Position numbers and translations under genes: made by a program. The notes beneath the pieces were generated by a model. The model made no database searches and was not told where the DNA came from. It saw only the letters and a program-made list of their open reading frames with translations. This document shows positions 1-5,100 of a DNA stretch of 6,057 bases, one piece after another. Position 1 is the first letter of the stretch, and the number at the start of each line of letters is the position of its first letter. Source of the DNA: Comamonas thiooxydans (lineage in GTDB: Bacteria > Pseudomonadota > Gammaproteobacteria > Burkholderiales > Burkholderiaceae_C); contig NZ_BBVD01000032.1 of NCBI RefSeq assembly GCF_000964545.1, positions 1 to 6,057 of the forward strand, in the 5' to 3' direction.

Positions 1-5
1 TATCG

Positions 6-12
6 CCTCCTC
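6..12 (-). promoter_or_regulatory. Shine-Dalgarno site for a minus-strand gene beyond the left edge
   Basis: Read on the minus strand, this is a perfect GAGGAGG, two bases past the TGA stop (15-17) of the small ORF at 15-183 and at most a few bases from the window edge. The same motif type precedes the Excalibur gene (GAGGAGG) and the SPFH gene (AAGGAGG), where it clearly sets the start. I infer that another minus-strand gene starts just outside the window, in an operon with the ORF at 15-183. A 6-bp inverted repeat with a 3-base loop (TCGATC-AAA-GATCGA, 11-25) overlaps the stop codon and touches this site. Confidence 0.6.
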
Positions 13-14
13 GA

Positions 15-183
15 TCAAAGATCGAAACGGTTTAGCGTTGCCTGCTCCTCGATTGCAAAGCGACAGCTTTCGGCAGCTATTCGTACATCTTGGTGTGCGG
101 CATCAAGAGCTATTGCAATGCCCAATGCCAGATCTGTGTCATCCGGATTCGAATTTGGAGAAGTAGACGCAGTCGATACTCAT
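15..183 (-). pseudogene. small hypothetical protein gene, apparently frameshifted
   Basis: An open minus-strand frame of 54 codons runs from 179 down to the TGA at 15-17. It has a protein-like composition (residues such as DDTDLALGIAIALDAAHQD, ending TLNRFDL) but no ATG or GTG. An ATG at 181-183 opens a neighbouring frame that begins MSIDCVYFSKFES and stops at a TGA. Skipping one G near the shared GGATGAC would join the two into one 55-residue protein. A strong Shine-Dalgarno site for the next gene follows the stop at once, which argues that this is a real gene end and not chance. No signal peptide or recognisable domain is visible and I assign no function. It could instead be a 36-residue product from an internal TTG. 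Existence of the gene is moderately supported; the frameshift is inference. Confidence 0.4.
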
Positions 184-422
184 TTCCAAAAACAAATAAA
201 ACCCATTACTGCTGTGTCTTCGGAAGGATGTCAGGCAACTACTTACTTGACCTATTGCTATCCCTCCGAGGCTTCTCGTTGAGGCATTTTGTGGTCACTT
301 CGCTCGATCCATTGGGCGCTCCTGTGTCGCGCGGTGTTTGGCAGACATCGGCCAGCTCACGGGTGACCTGCAACGCATGCCGGAGAATACGCAGCGCAGG
401 GGCGGATAGAGGAAAAATCGCG

Positions 423-1523
423 ATGCGCAAGTGGTCAGTGATGTTGAGCATGGTGTTGGGGCTGGTCGCTGTAGGCTGGGCTCTATCGCGGGCTAGTGGC
501 GGCGACGCGCGCGGCGAGTTTGATGCGCAGGACGATGGGCAGGTTGCTCACTCAATCGTACCGATTCGTGCCTTGGAGGTGATAAACGACAAAGTCAGTC
601 CATCTCTGGCTTTGTCAGATGCCCAAGGGCGGCTGTGGTTGTTGCAGCAGTATGGCGGTGATTGTGTTTCGCGGCGCGAGCTGGACGGCCGCTGGGTTAC
701 TGTGGTGGGCACGGATGCGCGTGAAAGTGATCGTGGCCAAGCTCTGGGTGCGAATGTTCAATCGCCTGACAACATCGCTTTTGCACCTGACGATACTCTG
801 TATGTGGCTGACACAGGCAATCACGTTATCCGCGCATTGGACCTGGAGACCGGGCGCATTCGCTCCGTAGCTGGTGATGGCAAAGAAGGCGACGCCGATT
901 CGCTGGCCAGGCCGGAGTCGTTGCTACGCACGCCAGATGGTGCCTTGTGGTTTATTGCAGGCCCGCATCGCTCACGCAAGGTCTATCGCCTGGAGCCCGG
1001 AACCGGACGACTTGATGTGGCTTATGACCCCAAGGAGGCGAGCCCCCAATGGGGTGGCAATGAAGGGGGCGACTACATGGCAGATCTAGCAGCAGATGCA
1101 CAAGGGCGCATCTACGTCGCTGACAACGCGAATATGCGCCTGTTCCGGCTGGATGCATGGAGCGGCCCGCCTGCCAATCCACGCATGCCTGCGGCCACTG
1201 TGCTGGCTGGCAATGGCACATTGGGCGTTCTGCAAACTGACCGCCCATCCACAAACAGCTCGCTTGGATACATCACCAGTTTGGCGCTGGACCCCGAAGG
1301 CCAGGTTTATGTATATGAGGCCTCCGTTGAGGGACGCTTAGCCAAGCTTGATGCCAGTGCAGGTCGCTTTGTGACTGTGTTACCACCCGAGACCTGGGTT
1401 AGGCTGCCTGAGCAAGCACCTATGCGCTTGAACCTGCGGCAGGCGCGCCTGCGCGTGGGGAACGAAGGAGTGCTGTATCTTGCCGATCGCTTGAACCATC
1501 GCGTGCTGTTGCTGACACCGTGA
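423..1523 (+). CDS. NHL-repeat six-bladed beta-propeller protein, membrane-anchored or exported
   Basis: The 366-residue product starts with a basic MRKW and a hydrophobic stretch (about residues 5-22), a signal peptide or signal anchor, so the propeller should lie in the periplasm. I chose ATG 423 because GAGGA lies about nine bases upstream and the signal sequence begins there. The frame stays open back to 90, but that extension shows no protein-like features. Six NHL-like units of the form D.G.LYVAD...N.V..L are visible: about 66-85, 122-140 (LYVADTGNHVIRAL), 171-190, 225-243 (IYVADNANMRLFRLD), 290-309 and 346-364 (LYLADRLNHRVLLL). NHL propellers usually bind proteins, carbohydrate or nucleic acid and some carry enzymes; no catalytic residues stand out and no partner is encoded beside it. 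It ends TGA and no intrinsic terminator follows on this strand. The family call is firm, the exact role unknown. Confidence 0.88.
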   Translation: MRKWSVMLSMVLGLVAVGWALSRASGGDARGEFDAQDDGQVAHSIVPIRALEVINDKVSPSLALSDAQGRLWLLQQYGGDCVSRRELDGRWVTVVGTDARESDRGQALGANVQSPDNIAFAPDDTLYVADTGNHVIRALDLETGRIRSVAGDGKEGDADSLARPESLLRTPDGALWFIAGPHRSRKVYRLEPGTGRLDVAYDPKEASPQWGGNEGGDYMADLAADAQGRIYVADNANMRLFRLDAWSGPPANPRMPAATVLAGNGTLGVLQTDRPSTNSSLGYITSLALDPEGQVYVYEASVEGRLAKLDASAGRFVTVLPPETWVRLPEQAPMRLNLRQARLRVGNEGVLYLADRLNHRVLLLTP

Positions 1524-1748
1524 ATAGGCGTTGGTAAACGGTTCAAGGATCGCATGTGAAAGAGCGTAGCCGGTCACAACAAGCGGACTGGTCAGCTCTA
1601 GTCGGCTTGGATGGCCTACCCAAGCGGAATACCCATATTGTGGAGGCCTTCTTCCGCACGGCGTCCTTCAGCACCTGCAGATCTCTTTGTCAGCTTTCGG
1701 CGATATGACAAATGATCATGCGCTTGAACATCAGGGCCCCAGAAATAG

Positions 1749-1770
1749 AAAAAGCCCGTGGGGAGGGCTT
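1749..1770 (-). terminator. intrinsic terminator of the Excalibur-protein unit
   Basis: On the minus strand AAGCCC and GGGCTT (1765-1770 and 1752-1757) form a 6-bp stem with a 7-base loop, followed by a run of five T. It lies about 30 bases past the stop of the Excalibur gene. Read on the plus strand there is no T-run, so it is not expected to stop transcripts from the NHL gene. Confidence 0.75.
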
Positions 1771-1798
1771 CGGTCGGCTGAATAGAAGAGGTGTCTTG

Positions 1799-2098
1799 CT
1801 AGCAGAGCTGGCGCTCGCAAGGGATACCGTTGTTGTCCCCATCCATCTTGGTCCCGGGGCAGTTCCGTATGAAGTAGGTTGCCTCTTCACATGAAGTCAT
1901 CTGAGAGCAATGGGTGCGCCCATCGCACTGGTATTTTGGCTTGCTGGGATTGACGCTGCGGCCCATGTCAATGTCACGAGCGCGCGGCTCGTTGATGAGG
2001 AGCTGAATTGCTGCGGCTTGCTGCTGCCGCGCCTGATAGGTTGCGTAGGCCTTCCAGGCTCCAATAGCAATCAGTGCATAGATGATCAATCGAAACAA
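1799..2098 (-). CDS. membrane-anchored Excalibur-domain calcium-binding protein
   Basis: The 99-residue product has an N-terminal hydrophobic segment (about 3-17, LIIYALIAIGAW), a Gln/Ala-rich linker (24-32) and a C-terminal Excalibur domain (about 56-99). The domain carries six cysteines (58, 64, 70, 80, 94, 99) and the acidic loop DGDNNGIPCE (86-95), which matches the DxDxDG-type calcium loop of the family with Asn in place of one Asp. Such domains are extracytoplasmic; the anchor plus paired cysteines suggests a disulfide-bonded periplasmic domain. The start is TTG 2098, fixed by GAGGAGG seven bases upstream; there is no nearby ATG in frame. It lies 67 bp downstream of a 37-residue membrane peptide gene and is followed by an intrinsic terminator, so the two are probably co-transcribed. 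The domain call is firm; the cellular role is not known. Confidence 0.87.
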   Translation of the reverse strand: MFRLIIYALIAIGAWKAYATYQARQQQAAAIQLLINEPRARDIDMGRSVNPSKPKYQCDGRTHCSQMTSCEEATYFIRNCPGTKMDGDNNGIPCERQLC

Positions 2099-2165
2099 GG
2101 TAGTGCCTCCTCATATTTGAATGGAGGGAATCCTGGGCCATGTGAGCAAGGGACACATTTCAGCG

Positions 2166-2279
2166 TCAAGGGCGCTTGTAGGTGGCGAGCTCAAGCATGG
2201 CGAAACCTGCTACTGCAAAGCACGTTGCAGCGCCTTCCCAGATATATGCAACGCGATAAGTGTTCATGTTCCTGAACAT
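2166..2279 (-). CDS. 37-residue putative membrane peptide
   Basis: A minus-strand ATG at 2279 opens 37 codons and ends TGA (2166-2168). GGAG lies five bases upstream of the ATG (GGAGACTCAATG). The peptide has a polar start (MFRNMNTYR), one hydrophobic segment of about 18 residues (roughly 11-29, including ATCFAVAGFAML) and a basic end (TYKRP), typical of a single-span small membrane protein. The plus strand here carries an overlapping frame with no Shine-Dalgarno site or domain. The gene lies 67 bp upstream of the Excalibur gene on the same strand, so it may work at the membrane with it. No homologue is recognised. Start, Shine-Dalgarno site, hydrophobic profile and position support reality; function is unknown. 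Confidence 0.6.
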   Translation of the reverse strand: MFRNMNTYRVAYIWEGAATCFAVAGFAMLELATYKRP

Positions 2280-2426
2280 TGAGTCTCCAAAAAATAACCT
2301 TCTGATTGCGGGTAATGGTTTCTCATTAAGAAATGAAATAATTCGACCGGATTGGCTTCGGAAAATGATCCTAGTGCTATCAAAATGAGATGGTGGAATC
2401 GAGTTTTTAAGTAAGCGTTAGAGGTC
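2280..2426. promoter_or_regulatory. divergent intergenic region, AT-rich, likely holding two promoters
   Basis: This 147-bp AT-rich gap separates the minus-strand 37-residue gene from the plus-strand gene at 2427, so both units should be transcribed outward from it. A 5-bp inverted repeat with a 5-base loop (TTTCT-CATTA-AGAAA, 2319-2333) lies near the middle and could be a small operator. For the plus gene, TTGGCT followed 17 bases later by TGCTAT is a poor match to sigma-70 consensus. I cannot name either promoter with confidence. Confidence 0.35.
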
Positions 2427-2858
2427 ATGAGAACTAAAGCTATAGCAGTTGGTATCGCGGCTATTTGCGCTACTTCACTTGCTTTGGACTGCTTCGGGAA
2501 AAACTCAAATGTTGTCGCTAGTGAAGTCAATAGAGCAGCTTCAGAATCTTTGAAGATTTATCGAAGACATGGCATGGCGGGGCTGAAGGGTGCTGTGTCT
2601 GAATGCTGGCAACAGCCGCGTGATTTCTGCCTTTACCTTGACGTGGCATCACAGCGAATTGCAGCAACCGCGAATCGCAGTGGCACTGCTGTTGACAAGT
2701 ATTTCTTCACATCCACAGCGATGGAGCGGGGCCATGGATGGCTGTCGCTGAATACGCGAAGTGCCAAGGCCAATGTTCAGTATTTGCAGGCGGTAGAGCA
2801 AATCATGGACAGCCTCTTGAGCTCCCATCAGGAAAAAATGATTCACAGCGGTCAGTAG
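2427..2858 (+). CDS. small exported protein of unknown function
   Basis: The 143-residue product begins MRTK followed by a hydrophobic segment (about 5-20), a likely signal peptide with possible cleavage after the SLA at 17-19. A cysteine at 22 is preceded by ALD, which does not fit a lipobox, so lipidation is unlikely. The mature part has two more cysteines (60 and 68, in ECWQQPRDFC) and helical stretches at about 32-58 and 112-135. I recognise no domain. The Shine-Dalgarno match is weak (AGAGG, close to the ATG); the signal sequence right at this ATG is the main reason for choosing it. It is divergent from the Excalibur unit, and its TAG (2856-2858) overlaps the 3' end of a minus-strand ORF. 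Early codons are more AT-rich than the NHL or SPFH genes, which may mark foreign origin. Confidence 0.7.
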   Translation: MRTKAIAVGIAAICATSLALDCFGKNSNVVASEVNRAASESLKIYRRHGMAGLKGAVSECWQQPRDFCLYLDVASQRIAATANRSGTAVDKYFFTSTAMERGHGWLSLNTRSAKANVQYLQAVEQIMDSLLSSHQEKMIHSGQ

Positions 2859-3059
2859 TTTTGGTAGGTGCCTCCTTCAGACACTGCTTTGTTTTGTCTT
2901 CCGACCACTCGGCATGCATGCCCCCGGGCGACGAGCTCGTCGCGCAGGCTCTGGGTGAAGCCTTGTGGCTCATCGGCTTGGGCATCTGGCACGGCCAGTC
3001 AGGCCAGTCTCCGCGCAGATAGCAACGAGCAAGATCAGGCCCTCAAGTAGCTTTGTCAT
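2852..3059 (-). pseudogene. small secreted or membrane protein gene, split in two frames
   Basis: Two minus-strand frames abut here. The first starts at ATG 3059, overlapping the TGA of the preceding ORF as ATGA, and encodes a hydrophobic N-terminus (MTKLLEGLILLVAICAETG) before a TGA at 2970-2972 (29 residues). The second runs from about 2998 to TGA 2852-2854, has no ATG, and encodes a polar 46-48 residue tail (DAQADEPQGFTQSLRDEL, then GHACRVVGRQN, ending GGTYQNY). Skipping one base between 2972 and 2998, for example in ACTGGCC, would join a signal sequence to a soluble tail of ordinary composition, about 68 residues in all. I therefore read it as one gene with a frameshift. A sequencing error, programmed shifting, or two independent micro-genes (the second from GTG 2992) are alternatives. 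Function is unknown. Confidence 0.42.
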
Positions 3060-3208
3060 GGTTTTGCTTCGTAGCGCTTATGTGGAAAGCGCGAGTAGTT
3101 ATCAGTATTGATGGCTGCTCGCGTCACATCGGCCATGCATTTGGCGTGAGCGTCATCACCACGGCCGCTCCGACTAGGCAGAAGGGGTCGAAGTCGGTTG
3201 ACGCCCAT
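3056..3208 (-). CDS. short hypothetical ORF coupled to its neighbours
   Basis: ATG 3208 opens 50 codons ending TGA at 3056-3058. The C-terminal half (DDAHAKCMADVTRAAINTD, ending HKRYEAKP) looks protein-like; the N-terminal half (MGVNRLRPLLPSRSGRG) does not. In the first half a different frame has strongly GC-rich third positions and would encode a hydrophobic stretch (FCLVGAAVVMTLTPNAW), so the coding frame may switch. The only good Shine-Dalgarno site (AGGAG, 3254-3258) points to ATG 3248 in yet another frame, which dies after 24 codons; dropping one C from the six-C run would place that ATG in this frame, giving about 63 residues. The TGA overlaps the ATG of the next ORF. It may be a remnant. 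No function can be assigned. Confidence 0.3.
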   Translation of the reverse strand: MGVNRLRPLLPSRSGRGDDAHAKCMADVTRAAINTDNYSRFPHKRYEAKP

Positions 3209-3245
3209 TACGCAGCGACCAGCAGTTTTGTTGAAGGGGGGAATG

Positions 3246-3258
3246 CATGGAGTCTCCT
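3246..3258 (-). promoter_or_regulatory. Shine-Dalgarno site and ATG opening a short frame
   Basis: AGGAG followed six bases later by ATG (3248) is a well-formed initiation site just downstream of the terminator at 3269-3298. The frame it opens begins MHSPLQQNCW and ends at a TAG (3174-3176) after 24 residues, so the site is better than the ORF it serves. A run of six C directly after the start is a natural place for a length change. Confidence 0.45.
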
Positions 3259-3268
3259 GTAGGTAAAG

Positions 3269-3298
3269 AAAAAGCCCGCGAGCGGTTGCTGCGGGCTT
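3269..3298 (-). terminator. intrinsic terminator with no evident upstream gene
   Basis: On the minus strand AAGCCCGC and GCGGGCTT form a perfect 8-bp stem with an 11-base loop, followed by TTTTTCTTT. No supportable minus-strand gene lies between it and the next minus-strand terminator at 3651-3675, so the transcript it ends is unidentified. On the plus strand it lacks a T-run. Confidence 0.8.
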
Positions 3299-3650
3299 GA
3301 ATAAAGAGCCGGTGACCTTTCGGGTCGTGTCTGGGGAGGGGTCAGAAGGGGGAGGAGCAAACCCCAGGCCCGGCGTAACAGGTGGATTGCGTCGAATTCT
3401 GCATGACGCTTTTGGCGCAAACAAGACGAATTCTGCTTACCTAAAAGTGGTGATGCACCATCTGACGTGACCACCGTTGCCACGACGCGGCTGTCGCGCC
3501 GTGCCCCTAATTGACGTCAGCCCAGGTGAATTCGAACTGCCGCACCTGCTTGAGTGGTCGCGCCGGATGGCCCCGCTAAAGCCCTGCGTGGGAAGGCCCA
3601 TGTATGCCAGCATGCTGGCTAAACGCTCATATCTCAAGATCTCCGGGCAC
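3299..3650. other. stretch without a supportable gene; possible small-RNA locus or gene remnants
   Basis: No frame here combines a Shine-Dalgarno site, a start and protein-like sequence. Minus-strand frames that cross it run straight through the terminator at 3269-3298 and are not credible. A minus-strand fragment ending KQVRQFEFTWADVN before a TAG looks like a C-terminal remnant; the opposite strand reads a frame with VSPGEFELPHLLEWSRRM that is equally unproven. A 10-bp direct repeat, CGAATTCTGC, occurs at 3393-3402 and 3427-3436. On the minus strand TTGTTT (3419-3424) and CAGAAT (3396-3401) are 17 bases apart, a weak sigma-70-like pair that would give an RNA of roughly 120 nt ending at the orphan terminator. 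The left part of repeat copy 1 lies at 3557-3650. Confidence 0.35.
3393..3436. repeat. 10-bp direct repeat pair
   Basis: CGAATTCTGC is present at 3393-3402 and again at 3427-3436, with starts 34 bp apart. The first copy contains the possible -10 hexamer described for the orphan-terminator region. It could be an operator pair or chance. Confidence 0.4.
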
Positions 3651-3672
3651 AAAAAAGCCACCCGTAGGTGGC
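3557..3672. repeat. dispersed intergenic repeat, copy 1 (palindrome, core and terminator)
   Basis: This copy aligns over about 110 bp with 4956-5066, in the same orientation. It holds a GC-rich left part, a perfect 14-bp palindrome GCCAGCATGCTGGC (3606-3619), a 31-bp core (3632-3662) that matches copy 2 at 28 of 31 positions by eye, and the terminator hairpin. The palindrome centre is the same distance from the core start in both copies. It lies at the 3' end of the SPFH operon. Confidence 0.7.
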
Positions 3673-3675
3673 TTT
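3651..3675 (-). terminator. intrinsic terminator of the SPFH operon
   Basis: On the minus strand AAAGCCACC and GGTGGCTTT form a 9-bp stem with a 4-base loop, running into a T-rich tract (six T in all). It begins about 18 bases past the stop of the small membrane-protein gene. The hairpin is the right end of repeat copy 1. On the plus strand only a short TTTA follows, so opposite-strand termination would be weak. Confidence 0.82.
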
Positions 3676-3693
3676 ACTGGTGATTAGATAGGG

Positions 3694-3984
3694 CTACTGC
3701 TTGAAGTCCAGTCCTTGTCTGACGGCATCTCGCATACGCTGGTCCCGCTCATCCCCGGGCATTGGTTTGCTATTGCGATCCTCGATCCTGGCCTCAGACT
3801 CGGTGAAGGCCGGAGGCTCCGAGCGTGTAACCTGCCCTTTAGGCATATATGAAGGCTGAGCCTGGAAGTAGAGGAATAGGGTGGCCACAGTGACTGCAGC
3901 AACCCATGGCTTACGAAGCTTCCAGCTCAAGCCAAAGCCTATGGCAGCGCTCAAGAGTGGGATCAGGTTGATGAGCAGGGTCAT
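3694..3984 (-). CDS. small membrane protein paired with the SPFH lipoprotein
   Basis: The 96-residue product has two hydrophobic segments (about 3-20, LLINLIPLLSAAIGFGLSW, and 27-41, PWVAAVTVATLFLYF) separated by a short basic turn (KLRK, 22-25). A charged tail of about 50 residues (PPAFTESEARIEDR, DERDQRMRDAVRQG) follows. This is the layout of a two-span inner-membrane protein, with the tail on the same side as the N-terminus. ATG 3984 overlaps the TGA of the SPFH gene by four bases (ATGA), so translation is probably coupled and the proteins are likely partners. It ends TAG 3694-3696, just before an intrinsic terminator. I recognise no family. A role in anchoring or modulating the SPFH protein is inference from coupling only. 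Confidence 0.75.
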   Translation of the reverse strand: MTLLINLIPLLSAAIGFGLSWKLRKPWVAAVTVATLFLYFQAQPSYMPKGQVTRSEPPAFTESEARIEDRNSKPMPGDERDQRMRDAVRQGLDFKQ

Positions 3985-4868
3985 TTGCCAATGTTAACCA
4001 TTGGAACGGCATCGCCCAGGGAGGTGGTGGGGAGCTGGCCATTCCACTTTTCAATCCAGGCGCGCTCATTTTCCAGCTTGCGCAGTTGCAGCACTCGCGC
4101 ATCGACGGATTGAGCCAGTACGGACTGAGACATGGCTTCGGTTTCTGCCTTTTCCTTGTCAATCGCACGTTGCAGACGAGCTTCCTGCAATTCGCGCTCT
4201 AACTGAGCCTTGGAGATGGCCAGCTGCGCTTCTTCCTTTTGGATAGCTTCGCGTCGTTCAGCAGCGGACTCCTGAGCATCTGTAATGATCTTTGGGTATC
4301 GGAGGTTGGTAATACCAACAAAGCGCACCGAGAAAGGTGTAAGCGCTTCAATGGCTTTGCCCAGCTGTACGCGCAAGTCAGAGTTGATTTTCTCGTTGCT
4401 CGAGGCGATTTCACTGATCGACAGTTTGCTCAAATATTCGCGCACCTCGGCTTGGATAATCTGGCTGGCATAGGTGCGGTACACCTGCTCATTGGCAATC
4501 GTGGACACGTAGTCCGAAACCTCTTTTGGCGCGACAGCATTAAAAAGCTCTGCCGTCTTTTTGGAGTTGATGCTCAAGGTTGCGCGAATGGTCACATCCA
4601 GGTTGAGCTTATCTTCGGGAATAAAGATGCTCATGGACTCTTCATAGCCCTTGTCAGACACATCCAGCAAAACTAGTCGATCACAGTAGGCCCAGCACTT
4701 GCCCAGACGGAACTTGGAGGTTGGGATCAGGTTGTCCTGATAGCCGTCTTTGGTCATGATCTTGCCAACGTGCGCAGGAGGAACCTCCACTTTTTGACCG
4801 CATGCCGCTAATACAAAGGCAGCAGCTACCGCTGCCAAACTGGTCTTGTGTTTCTTCGATAACTTCAA
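3981..4868 (-). CDS. SPFH/Band-7 (prohibitin-like) domain lipoprotein
   Basis: The 295-residue product starts with a lipoprotein signal (basic KLSKKHK, then a hydrophobic stretch, lipobox LAAC at 20-23, Gly at +2, so no Asp inner-membrane retention signal). The SPFH core spans about 26-195 (VEVPPAHVGKIMTKDGY, FRLGKCWAYCDRLVLLDV, LNLDVTIRATLSI, then PFSVRFVGITNLRYPKII). A charged Glu/Arg/Lys/Ala-rich coiled coil follows at about 197-250 and a C-terminal WNGQLPTT motif at 275-282 resembles that of many SPFH proteins. SPFH proteins oligomerise into membrane-associated rings; HflK/HflC and prohibitins regulate membrane proteases. This member is unusual in using a lipid anchor instead of a transmembrane helix. 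From memory, similar short SPFH lipoproteins occur in phages and prophages. TTG 4868 is chosen because AAGGAGG lies nine bases upstream and the signal peptide starts there. Domain and lipobox are firm; function is inferred. Confidence 0.88.
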   Translation of the reverse strand: MKLSKKHKTSLAAVAAAFVLAACGQKVEVPPAHVGKIMTKDGYQDNLIPTSKFRLGKCWAYCDRLVLLDVSDKGYEESMSIFIPEDKLNLDVTIRATLSINSKKTAELFNAVAPKEVSDYVSTIANEQVYRTYASQIIQAEVREYLSKLSISEIASSNEKINSDLRVQLGKAIEALTPFSVRFVGITNLRYPKIITDAQESAAERREAIQKEEAQLAISKAQLERELQEARLQRAIDKEKAETEAMSQSVLAQSVDARVLQLRKLENERAWIEKWNGQLPTTSLGDAVPMVNIGK

Positions 4869-4886
4869 ATCGAGCCGCCTCCTTCG

Positions 4887-4900
4887 CAGCTATAAAGCTG
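4887..4900. promoter_or_regulatory. short hairpin in the leader of the SPFH gene
   Basis: CAGCT-ATAA-AGCTG is a perfect 5-bp inverted repeat ending a few bases upstream of the SPFH Shine-Dalgarno site. It could be an operator or a small leader hairpin. I found no convincing -35/-10 pair; TTGCAT near 4925-4930 on the minus strand has only a weak -10 partner. Confidence 0.3.
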
Positions 4901-4955
4901 AGATTGAAACAAACTGCAGCTCTGTATGCAAGGCTCTAGTTTTAAACCCGGATGT

Positions 4956-5066
4956 GTTCCGCGCGGCCCGCTGAGCCCTGCAGGGAAATGCATATGCGTG
5001 CCGCATGCGGGTTAAAAACTCGCGTCTCAAAATCTCCGGGTGCAAAAAAGCCACCTCAAAGGTGGC
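4956..5066. repeat. dispersed intergenic repeat, copy 2 (palindrome, core and terminator)
   Basis: This is the second, diverged copy of the element at 3557-3672. It holds a perfect CCCTGCAGGG palindrome (4976-4985), a perfect CCGCATGCGG palindrome (5001-5010) at the place of GCCAGCATGCTGGC in copy 1, the 31-bp core (5025-5055) and the terminator hairpin. The flanks of GCATGC differ between copies but stay self-complementary (CCA/TGG against GCC/GGG), so the base pairing is largely kept. It lies at the 3' end of the 59-residue gene and upstream of the SPFH gene. Confidence 0.7.
5044..5066 (-). terminator. intrinsic terminator of the 59-residue gene
   Basis: On the minus strand GCCACC and GGTGGC form a 6-bp stem with a 5-base loop, followed by six T. 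It starts about 35 bases past the TAA of the gene at 5101-5280 and forms the right end of repeat copy 2. A second inverted repeat without a T-run (CGGTC-GACCG, 5067-5083) adjoins it. Confidence 0.8.
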
Positions 5067-5100
5067 CGGTCAAAGAAAGACCGCTCAGGGCAGGTATTGG

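Noticed and set aside
90..422. In-frame upstream extension of the NHL gene
   Set aside because: It encodes an Arg/Cys-rich sequence without protein-like features and is antisense to the small minus ORF; the signal peptide and Shine-Dalgarno site fix the start at 423.
1556..1708. Plus-strand GTG ORF of 50 residues downstream of the NHL gene
   Set aside because: It has no Shine-Dalgarno site and no recognisable sequence; the start overlaps an ATG-TGA. It may be a remnant but cannot be supported.
1910..2275. Plus-strand 121-residue ORF
   Set aside because: It lies antisense to the Excalibur gene and the 37-residue gene, both better supported, and has no Shine-Dalgarno site.
3056..3483. Longer minus-strand ORFs running through 3269-3298
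   Set aside because: They translate the terminator stem and have no Shine-Dalgarno site or credible start upstream.
3520..3545. tRNA-like TTCGAAT motif
   Set aside because: The flanking bases do not form the T-stem, and no acceptor or anticodon arm is found.
3477..3683. Plus-strand 68-residue ORF with VSPGEFELPHLLEWSRRM
   Set aside because: Its second half is the repeat and terminator, and the corresponding frame in repeat copy 2 has a stop. No Shine-Dalgarno site is seen.
4239..4676. Plus-strand 145-residue ORF
   Set aside because: It is the antisense shadow of the SPFH gene.
3557..5066. Repeat copies as integron attC sites
   Set aside because: The position at the 3' end of units and the palindromes invited this, but the paired 7-base GTTRRRY/RYYYAAC core sites are absent and the copies are too similar in sequence.
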